Positions 33,571-43,122 are shown, counted from the first letter of the stretch. The stretch is DNA of 64,000 bases from Hymenobacter aerilatus (GCF_022921095.1 NZ_CP095053.1:724501-788500), one strand, 5' to 3'. A program made the numbers and translations. The notes: generated by a model from the letters alone, not told the origin.

Positions 33571-35892
33571 ATGAAGTTAAGTTCCACCCATTCTGTCTGG
33601 TCTATTGTGGCGCTGGCTGGCAGCGTTGCCTTGTTCAACGCCTGCTCGGGCACAACTAAGGTTGCTGGTGGCTCCACGGCCGCTCCTGCCATTCCGGCCC
33701 CCACGGGCCTCACTCGATTTGTAGACCCGTATATCGGTACGGGCTTCCACGGGCACGTATTTATGGGGGCCAATGTGCCCTTCGGGGCAGTGCAGTTGGG
33801 GCCGGTGAACATTTCTGAGGGCTGGGACTGGTGCTCGGGCTACCACTACTCCGATTCTACCATCATCGGTTTCTCACACACCCACCTCAGCGGCACCGGC
33901 ATCGGTGACCTAGGTGATGTGGCGGTGATGCCCACTACGGGAGAAGTAAAGGTGATGCGCGGCTCGGTGAAGAATAAGAGCCGCAGCTACGTGTCGGCGT
34001 TTTCGCACGAGGACGAAACTGCGCGCCCCGGCTACTACGCCGTGCAGCTGAAGCGCTACGGCATCCGGGCCGAGCTGACCGCCTCCGAGCGGGTAGGCTT
34101 CCATCAGTACACCTACCCCCAGTCGAAAGAATCGCACCTGATTATCGACTTGCAGCAGGGTATTGGTTGGGACCAGGCTACCGATACGCACATAGAAAAG
34201 CTCAACGACAGCACCTTGGTAGGTTACCGCTTCTCCAAAGGCTGGGCCCGCGACCAGCGCCTGTATTTCGCGGCGGTGCTATCGAAGCCCATCCGCGACT
34301 TTAGCAGCGTGCAAGTAGTAGACTCGTTGGGTAATACAACACCGGCCAATAAAGGCAATCGTCTGAAGGGCATCGTTACGTTTGCTACTAAGGCTGGCGA
34401 GCAGGTGAAGCTGAAAGTGGGTATTTCGCCTGTAAGCAGCGAAAATGCACTGGCCAACATTCGGGCTGAAATTCCGCACTGGAATTTTCAGAAAACCGTA
34501 GCCGCCGCCGATGCCGCCTGGAACCAGGAGCTGGACAAGGTGCAGATCAAAACTGAAAACCCAGACCAACAAAAGGTATTCTACACGGCGCTCTACCACA
34601 CCATGATTGCGCCCTCAACCTTCAACGACCACAACGGCGACTACTGGGGTACGGACAAAAAAGTGCATAAAAACGCGCCGTTCACTAACCTCACTACCTT
34701 CTCGCTCTGGGATACGTACCGGGCGGCGCACCCACTGTTCACGCTCCTGCAAACCAACCGGGTGAACGACATGGTGAATACCATGCTGGCTATTTATCAG
34801 CAGCAGGGTAAGCTGCCAGTGTGGCACCTGATGGCCAACGAAACCAATACCATGGTAGGCTATAGCGCCGTGCCGGTGGTGGTCGATGCCTACCTCAAAG
34901 GCTTCAACGGCTTCGATGCCAACCTGGCCTACGAGGCCATCAAGACCACGGCCATGCGCGACGAAAGCGGCCTGAAAGCGGTGAAGGAATTGGGCTTCAT
35001 CCCAGCTAACAGCGAGGTGGAAAACGTGTCGAAAGGCCTGGAGTACGCCGTGGACGACTGGTGCATTGCACAGATGGCCAAGAAAATGGGCAAGCAGGAA
35101 GACTATGCCTATTTCAGCAAGCGCGCTAAAAACTACCAGAACTACTTCGATAAAAGCGTGGGCTTTATGCGGGGCCGCGTGTCCAAAACCGAGTGGCGCA
35201 CCCCATTCAGTCCCTTCCAGTCGGTGCACATGAAGAGCGACTTCACCGAGGGCAACGCCTGGCAGTACACTTGGCTGGTGCCCCAGGATGTGGAAGGCCT
35301 GATTGGCCTGCTGGGCGGCGAGCAGCGCTTCACACAGAAGCTCGATTCGTTGTTCACGGTACAGGGCAACATGGGCGAGGAGGCCTCCCCCGACATCTCG
35401 GGTCTGATTGGCATGTATGCGCATGGCAACGAGCCCGGCCACCACATCACCTACCTCTACAGCTACGTGGGCCAGCCCTGGAAAACCGCCGACAAGGTGC
35501 GCTTCATCATGGACCAGTTCTACACCACCAAGCCCGACGGCATCATCGGCAACGAGGACGTAGGGCAGATGTCGGCGTGGTACGTGCTGTCGGCCATGGG
35601 CTTCTACCCTCTGAACCCCGCCAACGGTGCTTTTGTGTTTGGCAGCCCCATGGTGCAGCAGGCTACGCTGGCCCTACCCGGTGGCAAGTTGCTTTCTATT
35701 GAGGCGAAAAACAACAACGCCACCAACAAGTACATCCAATCTGTGACCCGCAACGGCCAGCCCTACCCCAAGTCCTACATCACCTACCAGGACCTGATGC
35801 AGGGCGGCACATTGGTGCTGGAGATGGGCCCCAAGCCCAGCCCTACCTGGGGCGTAGCGCCGGACAGCCGGCCGCGTTCCGTAGTACAATAA
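33571..35892 (+). CDS. Alpha-mannosidase, GH92 (lipoprotein)
   Basis: A 773-residue GH92 exo-alpha-mannosidase. Starting at 33571 gives a lipoprotein signal ending LFNAC-S, so it is probably anchored to a membrane facing the periplasm or the surface; an ATG at 33541 would add ten basic residues. The N-terminal beta-sandwich has YIGTGFHGHVFMGANVPFGAVQLGP and FSHTHLSGTGIGDLGDV. The (alpha/alpha)6 domain has LTTFSLWDTYRAAHPL, the acid residue in FTEGNAWQYTW, and GNEDVGQMSAWYVLSAMGFYP with the acidic base pair. GH92 enzymes are Ca-dependent and trim alpha-1,2/1,3/1,4/1,6-mannose from N-glycans. It is the last gene of the co-directional run and is followed by a strong terminator. Confidence 0.93.
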   Translation: MKLSSTHSVWSIVALAGSVALFNACSGTTKVAGGSTAAPAIPAPTGLTRFVDPYIGTGFHGHVFMGANVPFGAVQLGPVNISEGWDWCSGYHYSDSTIIGFSHTHLSGTGIGDLGDVAVMPTTGEVKVMRGSVKNKSRSYVSAFSHEDETARPGYYAVQLKRYGIRAELTASERVGFHQYTYPQSKESHLIIDLQQGIGWDQATDTHIEKLNDSTLVGYRFSKGWARDQRLYFAAVLSKPIRDFSSVQVVDSLGNTTPANKGNRLKGIVTFATKAGEQVKLKVGISPVSSENALANIRAEIPHWNFQKTVAAADAAWNQELDKVQIKTENPDQQKVFYTALYHTMIAPSTFNDHNGDYWGTDKKVHKNAPFTNLTTFSLWDTYRAAHPLFTLLQTNRVNDMVNTMLAIYQQQGKLPVWHLMANETNTMVGYSAVPVVVDAYLKGFNGFDANLAYEAIKTTAMRDESGLKAVKELGFIPANSEVENVSKGLEYAVDDWCIAQMAKKMGKQEDYAYFSKRAKNYQNYFDKSVGFMRGRVSKTEWRTPFSPFQSVHMKSDFTEGNAWQYTWLVPQDVEGLIGLLGGEQRFTQKLDSLFTVQGNMGEEASPDISGLIGMYAHGNEPGHHITYLYSYVGQPWKTADKVRFIMDQFYTTKPDGIIGNEDVGQMSAWYVLSAMGFYPLNPANGAFVFGSPMVQQATLALPGGKLLSIEAKNNNATNKYIQSVTRNGQPYPKSYITYQDLMQGGTLVLEMGPKPSPTWGVAPDSRPRSVVQ

Positions 35893-35953
35893 GCTGCTCT
35901 ATACTATCCTGCCCTAACCTAATGCACGCGCCTACACCTCGCGTGCTATGTGA

Positions 35954-35988
35954 AAAGCCGGCTGCCTCAGGCAGCCGGCTTTCTTTTT
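35954..35988 (+). terminator. Terminator of the glycan-degradation run
   Basis: AAAGCCGGCTGCC (35954-35966) pairs with GGCAGCCGGCTTT (35970-35982) around a TCA loop, followed by CTTTTT. A 13-bp perfect stem about 60 bp past the GH92 stop. Confidence 0.9.
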
Positions 35989-36021
35989 GGATAGTGACGA
36001 CAAGTAACTGACGTGCCTGGT

Positions 36022-36041
36022 GGAGACGTATCCTTGCGTCT
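36022..36041. repeat. GAGACG/CGTCTC half element, family C
   Basis: GAGACGTATCCTTGCGTCTC is a small inverted pair resembling the ends of the element at 18571-18698. No full partner arm was found, only a CGCGTCTC near 36082. Confidence 0.45.
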
Positions 36042-36167
36042 CGTCGTTGCACGATGGTGTTTCACCTGCCTGATGAGTAGCCGCGTCTCAAATTATTTAA
36101 GCAGTGTCTGCAAAGGCAAAACGCAACATGTCGCATCCCTATGCTCAACTCTTCCCAACAGCGCCGT

Positions 36168-37232
36168 CTATTTCTCTACGTAATAGTGTAAGTTTTCCTT
36201 CGCAATAATATCCAGGGGTAAGTATTTGAGGGGAGGCACTTCCTTCTTGAAAATGAGCTGATCTGCCAGAGCGTACAGGCCGTAATAGCCCTGTTCCTTA
36301 GGGTTTTGGTTGATCAGGAAATCGATAGTGCCCTCTTGCAGATAGTGGATATTCTCCTCCAGCAGGTCGTAGCCTACCAGCCGGATGGCGGCGGCGTAGG
36401 GCTGGAGGTAGGGCGCAATGGCATAGGCCCTGGACGTACTAACGAAGATGCCCCGCACCGGCTGGTTCTGGGCCAGTAGCCCGGTAAGACGACCAGCAAA
36501 GGCAGGCTCGGTGGGGTAGGGTAGGTCGATGCTGCGGACAGTGATACCAGCCGTCTGCGAGGCGGGCAGCTGCGCAAAATAGTCGCGGAAGCCTTGTTCT
36601 TTCTGCGTTACATGCACGGAGTTAGCAATGTCTTCGGCAATGTGCGCAATGAGGTAGGTACCCGGCTGCGTTTGCCCAAACTGCAGGAGCTTGCCCGCCA
36701 AAAACCCGCTCTGGTAGGAGTCCTGCCCTACGTAGCTGAGCGGGTTAATCTCCGTGATGTAGGTATTGAACAGTACGTAGGGAATCTTGGCGTGCTGCCA
36801 CCGCTCGAAAAACGGCAGCGACTCGCGGTAGAACAGCGGGGCAATCACAATGCCATCGGGCTGCGCCTGCGTAGCCAGTTCCATCTGCTCCCGGAAAGAG
36901 TCTACCCGCGACATATCGTAGGGGTAGACTCTGAGCGTCACGCCGTACTGCTGCAGTTCCCGCGCCGCCTTGTTGATGCCCTCCCACGGGGCCTGCCAGT
37001 AGGGGTCCAGTGTGTGGCTGGGCTGCACGGCCGCTAGCTGGTATGTACGGTTGGAGCCTAGGGTCCGGGCAATCATGTTGGGCTCGTACTCCAATTCCTG
37101 CATCATCAGCAGCACTTTCTGGCGTACGTCCTCGGCTACCCGGCCGCGGTTGTGCAGCACCCGGTCTACCGTGCCTACCGAAACGTTTGCTTTTGCTGCT
37201 ATATCCTTAATGCGTACTGCATTTTTGCTCAT
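36168..37232 (-). CDS. LacI family transcriptional regulator
   Basis: A 354-residue regulator read on the minus strand from ATG 37232. The N-terminal helix-turn-helix is RIKDIAAKANVSVGTVDRVLHNRGRVAEDVRQKV (about 7-40), followed by a hinge ending RTLGSNRTYQLAAV. The periplasmic-binding-protein-like domain (about 65-340) includes PDGIVIAPLFYRESLPFFERW and SYVGQDSYQSGFLAGKLL. Effector is probably a mono- or oligosaccharide. It is divergent from a SusC/SusD/CBM9 set, with 1,155 bp between them containing three copies of a CG-rich palindromic motif, so it is the leading candidate to bind them. A GTGCGT half-site at 37244-37249 next to its own start may allow autoregulation. Confidence 0.9.
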   Translation of the reverse strand: MSKNAVRIKDIAAKANVSVGTVDRVLHNRGRVAEDVRQKVLLMMQELEYEPNMIARTLGSNRTYQLAAVQPSHTLDPYWQAPWEGINKAARELQQYGVTLRVYPYDMSRVDSFREQMELATQAQPDGIVIAPLFYRESLPFFERWQHAKIPYVLFNTYITEINPLSYVGQDSYQSGFLAGKLLQFGQTQPGTYLIAHIAEDIANSVHVTQKEQGFRDYFAQLPASQTAGITVRSIDLPYPTEPAFAGRLTGLLAQNQPVRGIFVSTSRAYAIAPYLQPYAAAIRLVGYDLLEENIHYLQEGTIDFLINQNPKEQGYYGLYALADQLIFKKEVPPLKYLPLDIIAKENLHYYVEK

Positions 37233-37693
37233 AATAATACCTCGTGCGTAAGTGACTAATGAGTGGGGTATTGCGTGAATACGGCTGCCAGAGCCGCGTA
37301 GCCGATCGAGGTGTATCAGAACAAGCTACCGTTGCTAGCCATCGGAACCACCAAAGCTAGTGCAATAGCCAGCCGTGGGGCCGCAGCCACAAAGCGTGCC
37401 ACTGCACAAAAAGTAGCTACCGCCAGCAAGGTCGTTCCAATCCGATAGGCGTTGCAACGCTGCAGTAGCAAAGAACGAAACCCCTCCCGGAACAAGACGA
37501 AAACAGGGTGTAGTACAGCAGTTTGTTAGTGGAGAAGGGAGACTGGTTTTCAGCAAAAGAGGGGTAGGAGCTGTGTACAGCAACTAGTAGTTGGCTCCTG
37601 CTAGCACACCAGAGCCGCAACAGTGCATATTTACTGGTTTTAGTCCTAAAATGGCAACTAAAATACAATAATATTCTACAACGAAAAGAGCTT

Positions 37694-37714
37694 TATGCGT
37701 GCGCGCCCACTTAT
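37694..37714 (+). promoter_or_regulatory. Weak operator-like site B0
   Basis: TATGCG-TGCGCG-CCCACT resembles the stronger site 32 bp downstream, especially on its left half (ATGCGTG). It may be a second, low-affinity binding site giving a tandem arrangement. Confidence 0.3.
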
Positions 37715-37725
37715 TCTGTTTTACT

Positions 37726-37746
37726 TGTGCGTGTGCCCGCACATTT
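37726..37746 (+). promoter_or_regulatory. Putative operator B upstream of susC
   Basis: TGTGCG-TGTGCC-CGCACA followed by TTT: perfect 6-bp inverted half-sites with a 6-bp spacer. It is 14 bp upstream of the -33 box at 37760, a position more typical of an activator site than of a promoter-blocking repressor. Confidence 0.5.
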
Positions 37747-37759
37747 TTATTTTATATTA

Positions 37760-37791
37760 TTTGCTTTATAATTAACCGATGATTACGTTTG
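37760..37791 (+). promoter_or_regulatory. Bacteroidetes-type promoter in the susC upstream region
   Basis: -33 TTTG at 37760-37763 and a perfect -7 TAnnTTTG, TACGTTTG, at 37784-37791 with a 20-bp spacer. It points toward the susC gene, whose start is about 590 nt past the expected transcription start. Confidence 0.6.
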
Positions 37792-38040
37792 AGTTAATTC
37801 ACCAAAAACCAGCTTCTTAAAATACAGTTTACCGTAAGTTTCTGCAGACAGTCCGTAAGCAAGACAGTGGTAGTTACAATACCGCTACAATTCTCACTGA
37901 TTCTTACTTGGTAAAAACGCAGAAAAGCAGAGCTGTATTATAAGAAAAATACTATTTGAGCAAGAATGCATTCCGTCTTACTGTCCGGCGTTCGGATTGG
38001 AGGCTGTTTATAAAAAGTAGTGCATAGTTATGGTTGTGAC

Positions 38041-38061
38041 TTTGTGTGTACGCACACATTT
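38041..38061 (+). promoter_or_regulatory. Putative operator C upstream of susC
   Basis: TTTGTG-TGTACG-CACACA followed by TTT, a third member of the motif found at 14923 and 37726. It is 315 bp downstream of site B, which would allow DNA looping. Confidence 0.4.
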
Positions 38062-38387
38062 CATTCCTTTGCCAGCTGCTTTACCTCAAGTGCGTAGTAT
38101 GGTTGCTAAGAACAGGTTGCCAGATGTCGGAAAAATCGTATATCTTGGTCTGGCAGAAGTTCATCCGCAAGAGTATGTCTGCCATGCGTTGCCACTGCCG
38201 TACCATGCGTGCAACCGATTGTGTGCGACCTGCCGCTCTGAATTCCACCCTTCCCATCAATCATTTCCCACTGCTATGTGCTGCCTGGTAGGCAGGTCAT
38301 ACAGCGACTAGTGCCCTTTAATGGGTTCGAGACGCAGACCGATCCATGTAAGTAGTTCATTTCCATCATTCTCTCACTCCATACACC

Positions 38388-41300
38388 ATGATAAGAAAAA
38401 CTTTACAGTTACTTGTTTTACTCTTGCTGCTGTGTCAGGCCCACGCCTACGCACAGGGGACGAAAGTCTCGGGCAAGATAACCGACAACCGCAACGAGCC
38501 ACTGATTGGGGTGAGCGTGGTGGTAAGCGGTACTACCCAGGGCGCCACTACCGATGTGGACGGCAACTACACCGTGACGGCTCCAGATGGTGCCTCACTT
38601 GTGTTTTCCTACATTGGCTATATCAGCCAGACGGTGCCCGTCAACGGCCGCTCCTCCATCAACGTTATTCTGGTAAACGATACCAAGCAACTGGGTGAGG
38701 TAGTCGTAACGGCGCTGGGTATCAAGAAAGATGAGCGCAAGCTGGGCTACGCCGTGACAACGGTAGACGGCGAGAAGCTGAACGTAGCCCGCGAAACCAA
38801 CGTGGCCAACTCCCTGCAGGGCCGCGTGGCGGGCCTGAACGTGGGTGGCACCAGCGGTGGCCCTGGCTCCTCGGCCCGCCTCAACATCCGGGGTGTAACG
38901 TCCTTCTCGGGTGCCTCGCAGCCACTGATTGTGATTAACGGTGTGCCCATGGACAACAGCGTGCGCGGTAGCTCCGGTGAGTGGGGCGGTGCCGACCTAG
39001 GCGACGGTATCAGCAACATCAACCCCGATGATATTGAGTCGATGACGGTGCTGAAGGGCTCGACGGCCTCGGCTCTGTACGGCGCCCGCGCCGCCAACGG
39101 CGTTATTCAGATTGTGACGAAAAGCGGCAACCGCGGTAAAACCACCATCGAATACAACACCAACCTACAATTCACCCGCGCAGTAGACGATACTGATTTC
39201 CAAACGGTATATGGCCAGGGTAGCCAGGGCGTGCGCCCCGCCGACCGGGCTGCGGCCATCAACTCGGGCAACACGGCCTGGGGCGAGCGGCTGGACGGCC
39301 AGCCTGTTATCGGCATTGATGGGCAGGAGCATGCCTATTCTTTGCAGAAGAACAATATCAGAGACTTCTACCGCACGGCACCAGCCTGGACTAACACGCT
39401 GGCCGTGTCGGGTGGGGGCGAGAAGGGTACTTACCGCCTGTCGGTATCGAACCTAGACAGCAAGTCGATTCTGCGCAACAGTGGCCTGGACCGCCGCACG
39501 GTGAACTTCAATACTCAGTACGACCTGACCAAGAAGCTGAGCTTCAACCTGACGGCCAACTACATCGACCAGAAGGACAACAACCGTCCTCAGCTGAGCG
39601 ATGCCCCGCTGAATGCCAACAACATCATCTTCCTGGCGCCCAACATCAACCAGGCTACCTTGCGCCCAGGTTACGACCCGAACAACAACGGCCTGGAAAC
39701 GGCCTGGAACAACGACAGCTACGCCAGCAACCCGTGGTTTGTGGTAAACCAGTTCAAAAACGACCTCTCGCGCAAGCGTCTCATCAGCGCCCTGTCGGCC
39801 CGCTATGCTTTCACCGACTACCTGTTCCTGCAAGGCCGGGTAGGCTACGACTACTCCAGCGACCGGCGCTTCAACGTGGCGCCCTACGGCACGCTGTACT
39901 CGGCCAACGGGGAAGGCAACCTGGAAAACCTGACGCTGGGCTCGCGCCTGGAACTAAACACCGACGCACTGCTGTCGTTCAGCAAAGATCTGAACCAGGA
40001 CATTTCGGTGAGTGCTAGTGTGGGTACCAACTTCCGTCGCAACAATTTCGAAGCTACGCGTCTCTTTGGCGGACAGTTTATTGTTCCCTACCTGTACTCG
40101 CCTTCCAACCTGCGTACTCCTTCCCAAGAGTATCAGTATAACCTTCTGGAAACGTTCTCGGCCTACTACACCGCAGATGTTACTTATAAATATCTGACGC
40201 TGAGCACGACGGGTCGCTATGACCAGTTCTCTACCCTGCCGCGCAACGATCGTAGCATCTTCACGCCCTCGGTAGCGGCTAGCTTCATCTTCTCGGATCT
40301 GCTGCAATCTTCGGTTCTGAGCTATGGTAAGCTGCGTGCTTCCTATGCCGAAACCAGCGGTGAGCCGGCCCAGCCTTACCAAACGGGTTTCTACTACAAC
40401 ATCAACCGCTCCATCAACGGCGTGCCTCGTGCCTCGTTTGATTCGCGTCAGCCCAACGCCAACCTGAAACCTTATAGCCTCAACGAGTACGAGGTAGGTA
40501 CGGAGTTGAAGTTCTTCCAGAACCGCATTGGCTTAGACGTGGCCTACTTCCGCCGCAAAACTGATGGTGAAATTGTAGGCGCCAGCTTGTCGCCAGCTAC
40601 CGGCTTCAATAGCCGATCGGTGAATCTGGGCTCTACCCTGAACCGCGGCGTAGAAGCGGCCCTGACCGTAACGCCAGTGAAAACGGGTGCCTTCACCTGG
40701 ACGTCGTCGTTCAACATCACCAAGCTGAAAAACGAAGTACTGGACATTGATAACGCTGCTAACAACCCGCTGCAAACCGGTACCTACCGCCCAGGAGCCA
40801 ACGGTGGCGCCAACATTGCCATTGTGAAAGGGCTACCTATTGCCCAAATCCGGGCGTATGACTACCTGCGCGATGCCAACGGCAACGTGGTGATAGGAAC
40901 CGATGGCATACCTATGCGGGGCGAACTGAAGACGATGGGCTCGGGCATTGCCAACCTGTTTGGCGGCTGGAACAACGACTTCAACTACCACAACTTCAGC
41001 ATGTCGTTCCTGATCGACTACAAGTTCAACAACAAGGTACTGTCGGCTACGGAATACTATTCTTATACGCGTGGTCTGAACAAAGCCACCTTGGAAGGCC
41101 GCGAAACAGGCATTGTGGCTGAAGGGGTGAAAATGAACAGTGACGGGGACATAACGAATGAGGCCAACGACATTGTGGTGCCGGCTTATGTATACTATCC
41201 CAGACTGATCAACAACGTGGATGCCCTGGCTGTGCTTGACGGCAGCTTCATCAAGTTCCGCCAGCTCACGCTGGGCTACACCCTCAACCAGGCTGTACTG

Positions 41301-41489
41301 GCAAAGACTCCTTTCCAGGCCGTGACGCTGTCGTTGGTAGGTCGTAACTTGTTCACAATTATGAAGCGCACGGATAACATTGATCCGGAAAATACAATTT
41401 CTCCCCTAGTGGCATATGCTGGGGTAGAGGGTGGTTCGCTACCCTTCGCCCGCACGTACGGCTTCACGCTCAACGTAAAATTCAAGTAA
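38388..41489 (+). CDS. SusC-like TonB-dependent outer-membrane transporter
   Basis: A 1,033-residue glycan importer. Signal peptide (MIRKTLQLLVLLLLLCQAHAYAQ), carboxypeptidase-regulatory-like beta-sandwich about 27-105 (GKITDNRNEPLIGVSVVVSG, FSYIGYISQ), TonB box LGEVVVTALGIKK at about 104-116, plug about 120-235 (SLQGRVAGLNV, IVINGVPMDN, VLKGSTASALYGARAANGVIQIVTK), then the 22-strand barrel ending in NVKFK. It works with the SusD lipoprotein encoded 9 bp downstream to bind and import oligosaccharides. The substrate is unknown; the neighbouring LacI-type regulator and CBM9-like protein suggest a plant or microbial polysaccharide. Confidence 0.95.
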   Translation: MIRKTLQLLVLLLLLCQAHAYAQGTKVSGKITDNRNEPLIGVSVVVSGTTQGATTDVDGNYTVTAPDGASLVFSYIGYISQTVPVNGRSSINVILVNDTKQLGEVVVTALGIKKDERKLGYAVTTVDGEKLNVARETNVANSLQGRVAGLNVGGTSGGPGSSARLNIRGVTSFSGASQPLIVINGVPMDNSVRGSSGEWGGADLGDGISNINPDDIESMTVLKGSTASALYGARAANGVIQIVTKSGNRGKTTIEYNTNLQFTRAVDDTDFQTVYGQGSQGVRPADRAAAINSGNTAWGERLDGQPVIGIDGQEHAYSLQKNNIRDFYRTAPAWTNTLAVSGGGEKGTYRLSVSNLDSKSILRNSGLDRRTVNFNTQYDLTKKLSFNLTANYIDQKDNNRPQLSDAPLNANNIIFLAPNINQATLRPGYDPNNNGLETAWNNDSYASNPWFVVNQFKNDLSRKRLISALSARYAFTDYLFLQGRVGYDYSSDRRFNVAPYGTLYSANGEGNLENLTLGSRLELNTDALLSFSKDLNQDISVSASVGTNFRRNNFEATRLFGGQFIVPYLYSPSNLRTPSQEYQYNLLETFSAYYTADVTYKYLTLSTTGRYDQFSTLPRNDRSIFTPSVAASFIFSDLLQSSVLSYGKLRASYAETSGEPAQPYQTGFYYNINRSINGVPRASFDSRQPNANLKPYSLNEYEVGTELKFFQNRIGLDVAYFRRKTDGEIVGASLSPATGFNSRSVNLGSTLNRGVEAALTVTPVKTGAFTWTSSFNITKLKNEVLDIDNAANNPLQTGTYRPGANGGANIAIVKGLPIAQIRAYDYLRDANGNVVIGTDGIPMRGELKTMGSGIANLFGGWNNDFNYHNFSMSFLIDYKFNNKVLSATEYYSYTRGLNKATLEGRETGIVAEGVKMNSDGDITNEANDIVVPAYVYYPRLINNVDALAVLDGSFIKFRQLTLGYTLNQAVLAKTPFQAVTLSLVGRNLFTIMKRTDNIDPENTISPLVAYAGVEGGSLPFARTYGFTLNVKFK

Positions 41490-41498
41490 TACAGGAAT

Positions 41499-43103
41499 AT
41501 GAAAAAGCCATTCCTATTTATAGCACTCACCGCAGCGCTTTGGAGCACTTCCTGTTCCGAAGACCGCTTCGACGACGTCAATACCAACCCTAACGCGGCC
41601 TCGGCCAACAACCTCAACCCCAACTACCTGCTCACCGATGGCCAGCTGGGCTACGCCAATACGGGCTACGCGCAGTTGCTGTACCAGGCTCCCGCCATTC
41701 AGGCGCTGGCTAGTACGTTCAACTACTACGGCAACGGCGATAAGTACGTCAACGCAGGCGGTTTTGGGGGCTATCAGGCTCTGACTTTCAACAACGGCTA
41801 CACGGCGCTCAGCCGCTTGGAGCAGGCCATTAGGGTAGCCAATACGCAGAGTCCCGAGCGCTTTGCCAACGTCATTGCCATCAGCAACATCATGAAGGTG
41901 ATGATCTATCAGCGTCTCACCGATACCTACGGGGATATTCCGTATTCGGAGGCGCTGAAGGCGGAGGATGGTATTACGGCTCCTGCCTATGACAAGCAGG
42001 AGAACATCTACCCGGCTTTGCTGACGCAACTGGAATCTGCCATCAACAGCCTGGACACGTCGGCGCCCCTGGCTACTGGCGACCTGTTGTACGGCGGCAA
42101 CGTGGCCCAATGGAAAAAACTGGGTTACTCGCTGATGGTGCGCGTGGCTATGCGTATGACCAAGGTGAATCCTACCCTGGCTCGCACCTGGACCGAGAAG
42201 GCTGTAGCCGGTGGCACGATGACGGCTACCACTGACAACGCTATTGCCCAAACCGACGCCTCGCAGGGCGACACGCAGAATGCTACGTCCGGCGCCCTGC
42301 TCACCACCGATGACTTCCGGGAAGTGAAGTGGAGCAAGACCCTGATCGACTACCTGCGCACCAACAGCGACCCACGCTTGGGCGTTATTGCCGAGATTCC
42401 GCAGGCCGGCGAAAAGAACAACGCCAACCAAGGCCTGACCGGCAACACCAACCCCGCTGTGCAGCGCGGCTTGCCCAACGGCTACGATCTGGCCAACGGT
42501 GACTTCGACATTCGTAAGCGCGCCGACTATCCGGGTCCTACGGGCGCTGCTGGTGATATTGCCCCACTGGGTAACTACTCGCGTCCCCGCGTGAACGTGT
42601 ATGTTAAGCGCAACGCGCCTAACTTCCTGCTGACCTACGCCGAAACGGAGTTTCTGCTGGCCGAAGCGGCTACCCGCGGCTGGAACGTGGGCGGTACGGC
42701 TGCCACGCACTACGCCAACGGCCTGCGCAGCGCCATGGAATCTCTGGCGCAGATGGACGCGGCGGCTACTGTGCCGACTGCTACCATTACCGCCTACGTG
42801 GCTGCCAACCCGCTGAATACGACATCGACAACGGCGTCTTACAAGCAGATCAACGAGCAGTATTGGCTGGAAACGTCTACTACCTTCAACTTTATTGAAG
42901 GCTGGTTTAACTGGCGTCGCTCGGGCTACCCAGTACTTACGCCCGTGAACTACCCTGGCAACGTGACCAACGCGACCATTCCGCGTCGTCTCCCATATCC
43001 GGCAGCTGAAATCTCCAACAATCCTGCCGGCTACCGGTCGGGTGTAGCCAGCCTGAACGGCGGCGACCTGCTGACCTCGCGCGTGTGGTGGGACAGACCG
43101 TAA
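41499..43103 (+). CDS. SusD-like glycan-binding lipoprotein (SusD-like_2 type)
   Basis: A 534-residue surface lipoprotein; lipobox WSTSC in the first 20 residues, followed by acidic SEDRFDDVNTNP. The wording DVNTNPNAASANNLNPNYLLTDGQ and the middle VMIYQRLTDTYGDIPYSEALK are characteristic of the SusD/RagB-like branch with tetratricopeptide-type helices. The C-terminus contains NFIEGWFNWRRSGYPVL and the usual RRLPYPAAEISNNPAGY. It caps the SusC barrel and captures glycans. It starts 9 bp after susC, a typical coupled pair. A strong terminator follows at 43123. Confidence 0.93.
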   Translation: MKKPFLFIALTAALWSTSCSEDRFDDVNTNPNAASANNLNPNYLLTDGQLGYANTGYAQLLYQAPAIQALASTFNYYGNGDKYVNAGGFGGYQALTFNNGYTALSRLEQAIRVANTQSPERFANVIAISNIMKVMIYQRLTDTYGDIPYSEALKAEDGITAPAYDKQENIYPALLTQLESAINSLDTSAPLATGDLLYGGNVAQWKKLGYSLMVRVAMRMTKVNPTLARTWTEKAVAGGTMTATTDNAIAQTDASQGDTQNATSGALLTTDDFREVKWSKTLIDYLRTNSDPRLGVIAEIPQAGEKNNANQGLTGNTNPAVQRGLPNGYDLANGDFDIRKRADYPGPTGAAGDIAPLGNYSRPRVNVYVKRNAPNFLLTYAETEFLLAEAATRGWNVGGTAATHYANGLRSAMESLAQMDAAATVPTATITAYVAANPLNTTSTTASYKQINEQYWLETSTTFNFIEGWFNWRRSGYPVLTPVNYPGNVTNATIPRRLPYPAAEISNNPAGYRSGVASLNGGDLLTSRVWWDRP

Positions 43104-43122
43104 TGACGTTCTAGTTTGAGTG

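Larger units (their letters stand above)
37233..38387. other. Long regulatory intergenic region between lacI-type gene and susC
   Basis: This 1,155-bp gap contains no convincing gene; small frames here lack recognisable protein features. From 37640 on it is AT-rich and carries the promoter at 37760-37791 and the operator-like sites at 37694, 37726 and 38041. If that promoter is used, the susC mRNA has a leader of about 590 nt whose structure I could not assign. Confidence 0.6.

Noticed and set aside
38030..38311. Small frame of 93 codons in the susC upstream region
   Set aside because: It covers the operator-like site C, has no domain features, and Cys/His are scattered without metal-binding spacing that I trust.
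41514..42710. 398-codon minus-strand frame opposite susD
   Set aside because: No start context, signal or motif; the plus strand has an unmistakable SusD protein.
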